NCBI RefSeq assembly: GCF_031455295.1
Contig: NZ_JAVDSL010000005.1
Span: 62,001 to 126,000, forward strand
Length of the DNA stretch: 64,000 bases
Source: Leifsonia sp. 1010
GTDB lineage: Bacteria > Actinomycetota > Actinomycetes > Actinomycetales > Microbacteriaceae
Direction of reading: 5' to 3'
Both the position numbers and the translations under genes were made by a program. Shown here piece after piece: positions 63,815-64,000 of the stretch. Positions within the stretch are counted from its first letter, which is position 1. The number at the start of each line of letters is the position of its first letter. The notes below the pieces were generated by a model that worked only from the letters and a program-made list of their open reading frames with translations, was not told where the DNA came from and did not search any database.

Positions 63815-64000
63815 GCGCCGCACCGGTGTCCCCGCCGTCACGGGCCGGGGGCACGTCGGCAGCCGGCACGGTGGATGCGGTGCGCGCCGACCGGCGCCAC
63901 GGCCGTTCGCGCGCCCTCCGGGTGTCCATCACCCTGGCCGTGCTCCTCGTGCTCGTCGCCGCCGTCTCCCTGACGCTCGGCGCTGTGGCGGTCTCCCCCG
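63811..64000 (+). CDS. FecCD-family permease 2, N-terminal part only
   Basis: GTG at 63811 overlaps the stop of permease 1 (GTGA). About 63 codons are present: a polar N terminus (VSAAPVSPPSRAGGTSAAG) and the first helix (LRVSITLAVLLVLVAAVSLT), mirroring permease 1. The gene runs off the window. An ATPase gene would be expected beyond it. Confidence 0.8.
   Translation, partial: MSAAPVSPPSRAGGTSAAGTVDAVRADRRHGRSRALRVSITLAVLLVLVAAVSLTLGAVAVSP

Overview
The window is high-GC DNA with dense, short-gapped genes and frequent GTG starts. It looks like chromosomal DNA of an actinobacterium, most likely a Leifsonia-like member of the Microbacteriaceae. The support is a DtxR/IdeR-type iron box, DUF4245, DUF4307, DUF501 and DUF6264 family proteins, and local gene order. 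The block uppS, trhA, small membrane protein, (mca), DUF4307, greA matches the mycobacterial Rv1086 to Rv1080c neighbourhood. There is no prophage, IS element, CRISPR array or rRNA. One tRNA gene is present.

Layout. 0.1-9.6 kb is an accessory-looking stretch: a zinc-ribbon miniprotein, an alpha/beta hydrolase, an acetyltransferase, small membrane proteins, several DUF and immunity-like proteins (crystallin J1-like, DUF4279, DUF427, WapI-like), a 759-residue MalT-type LuxR regulator and a LON-domain protein. 9.6-22.1 kb is core metabolism and DNA repair: ychF, a methyltransferase, a DEDD exonuclease, rmuC, glpX, fbaA, ispH, then xseA-xseB-DUF4245-carbonic anhydrase-fumC. 22.2-33.3 kb holds a P-loop kinase, MepB, PhoH, a class V aminotransferase, uppS, trhA, an Lrp/LysE pair, the greA region, ilvA and an AI-2E transporter.

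33.4-42.3 kb has a four-gene solute ABC importer, a YcaQ-type DNA glycosylase with a coupled partner, and a TetR-controlled ABC-2 exporter. 42.4-48.5 kb has lemA-htpX and a tightly coupled operon of TetR, MFS transporter, PLP fold-III enzyme and sugar-lactone oxidase. 48.6-54 kb has a large Ig-domain membrane protein, a YchJ-like protein, a 35-residue membrane peptide, an unusual tRNA with anticodon UAA, and a secreted HELAE-motif protein. 54.1-61.2 kb has ndh, a mycosin-like subtilase, DUF501, ftsB/divIC-like, eno and hisS. The right end starts an iron-siderophore ABC importer behind an iron box and runs off the window inside its second permease.

The most notable non-coding content is a set of intergenic palindromes. 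Three arm families (GTGGGTCG, GCTCCTGAGTTTTT and GAGGTGCACGTAGTG) share a common inner core, C-R-ACACGCCG. A separate 85-bp element is present twice in opposite orientation. Other notable points are an apparent in-frame deletion that reduced mca to a 34-codon minigene still coupled to its downstream neighbour; a T-box-like sequence in the hisS leader; a perfect 20-bp palindrome covering a start codon beside a TetR gene; a hairpin just downstream of a putative greA promoter; and many genes whose start codon lies 6-8 nt after a TANNNT hexamer, which suggests widespread leaderless transcription.
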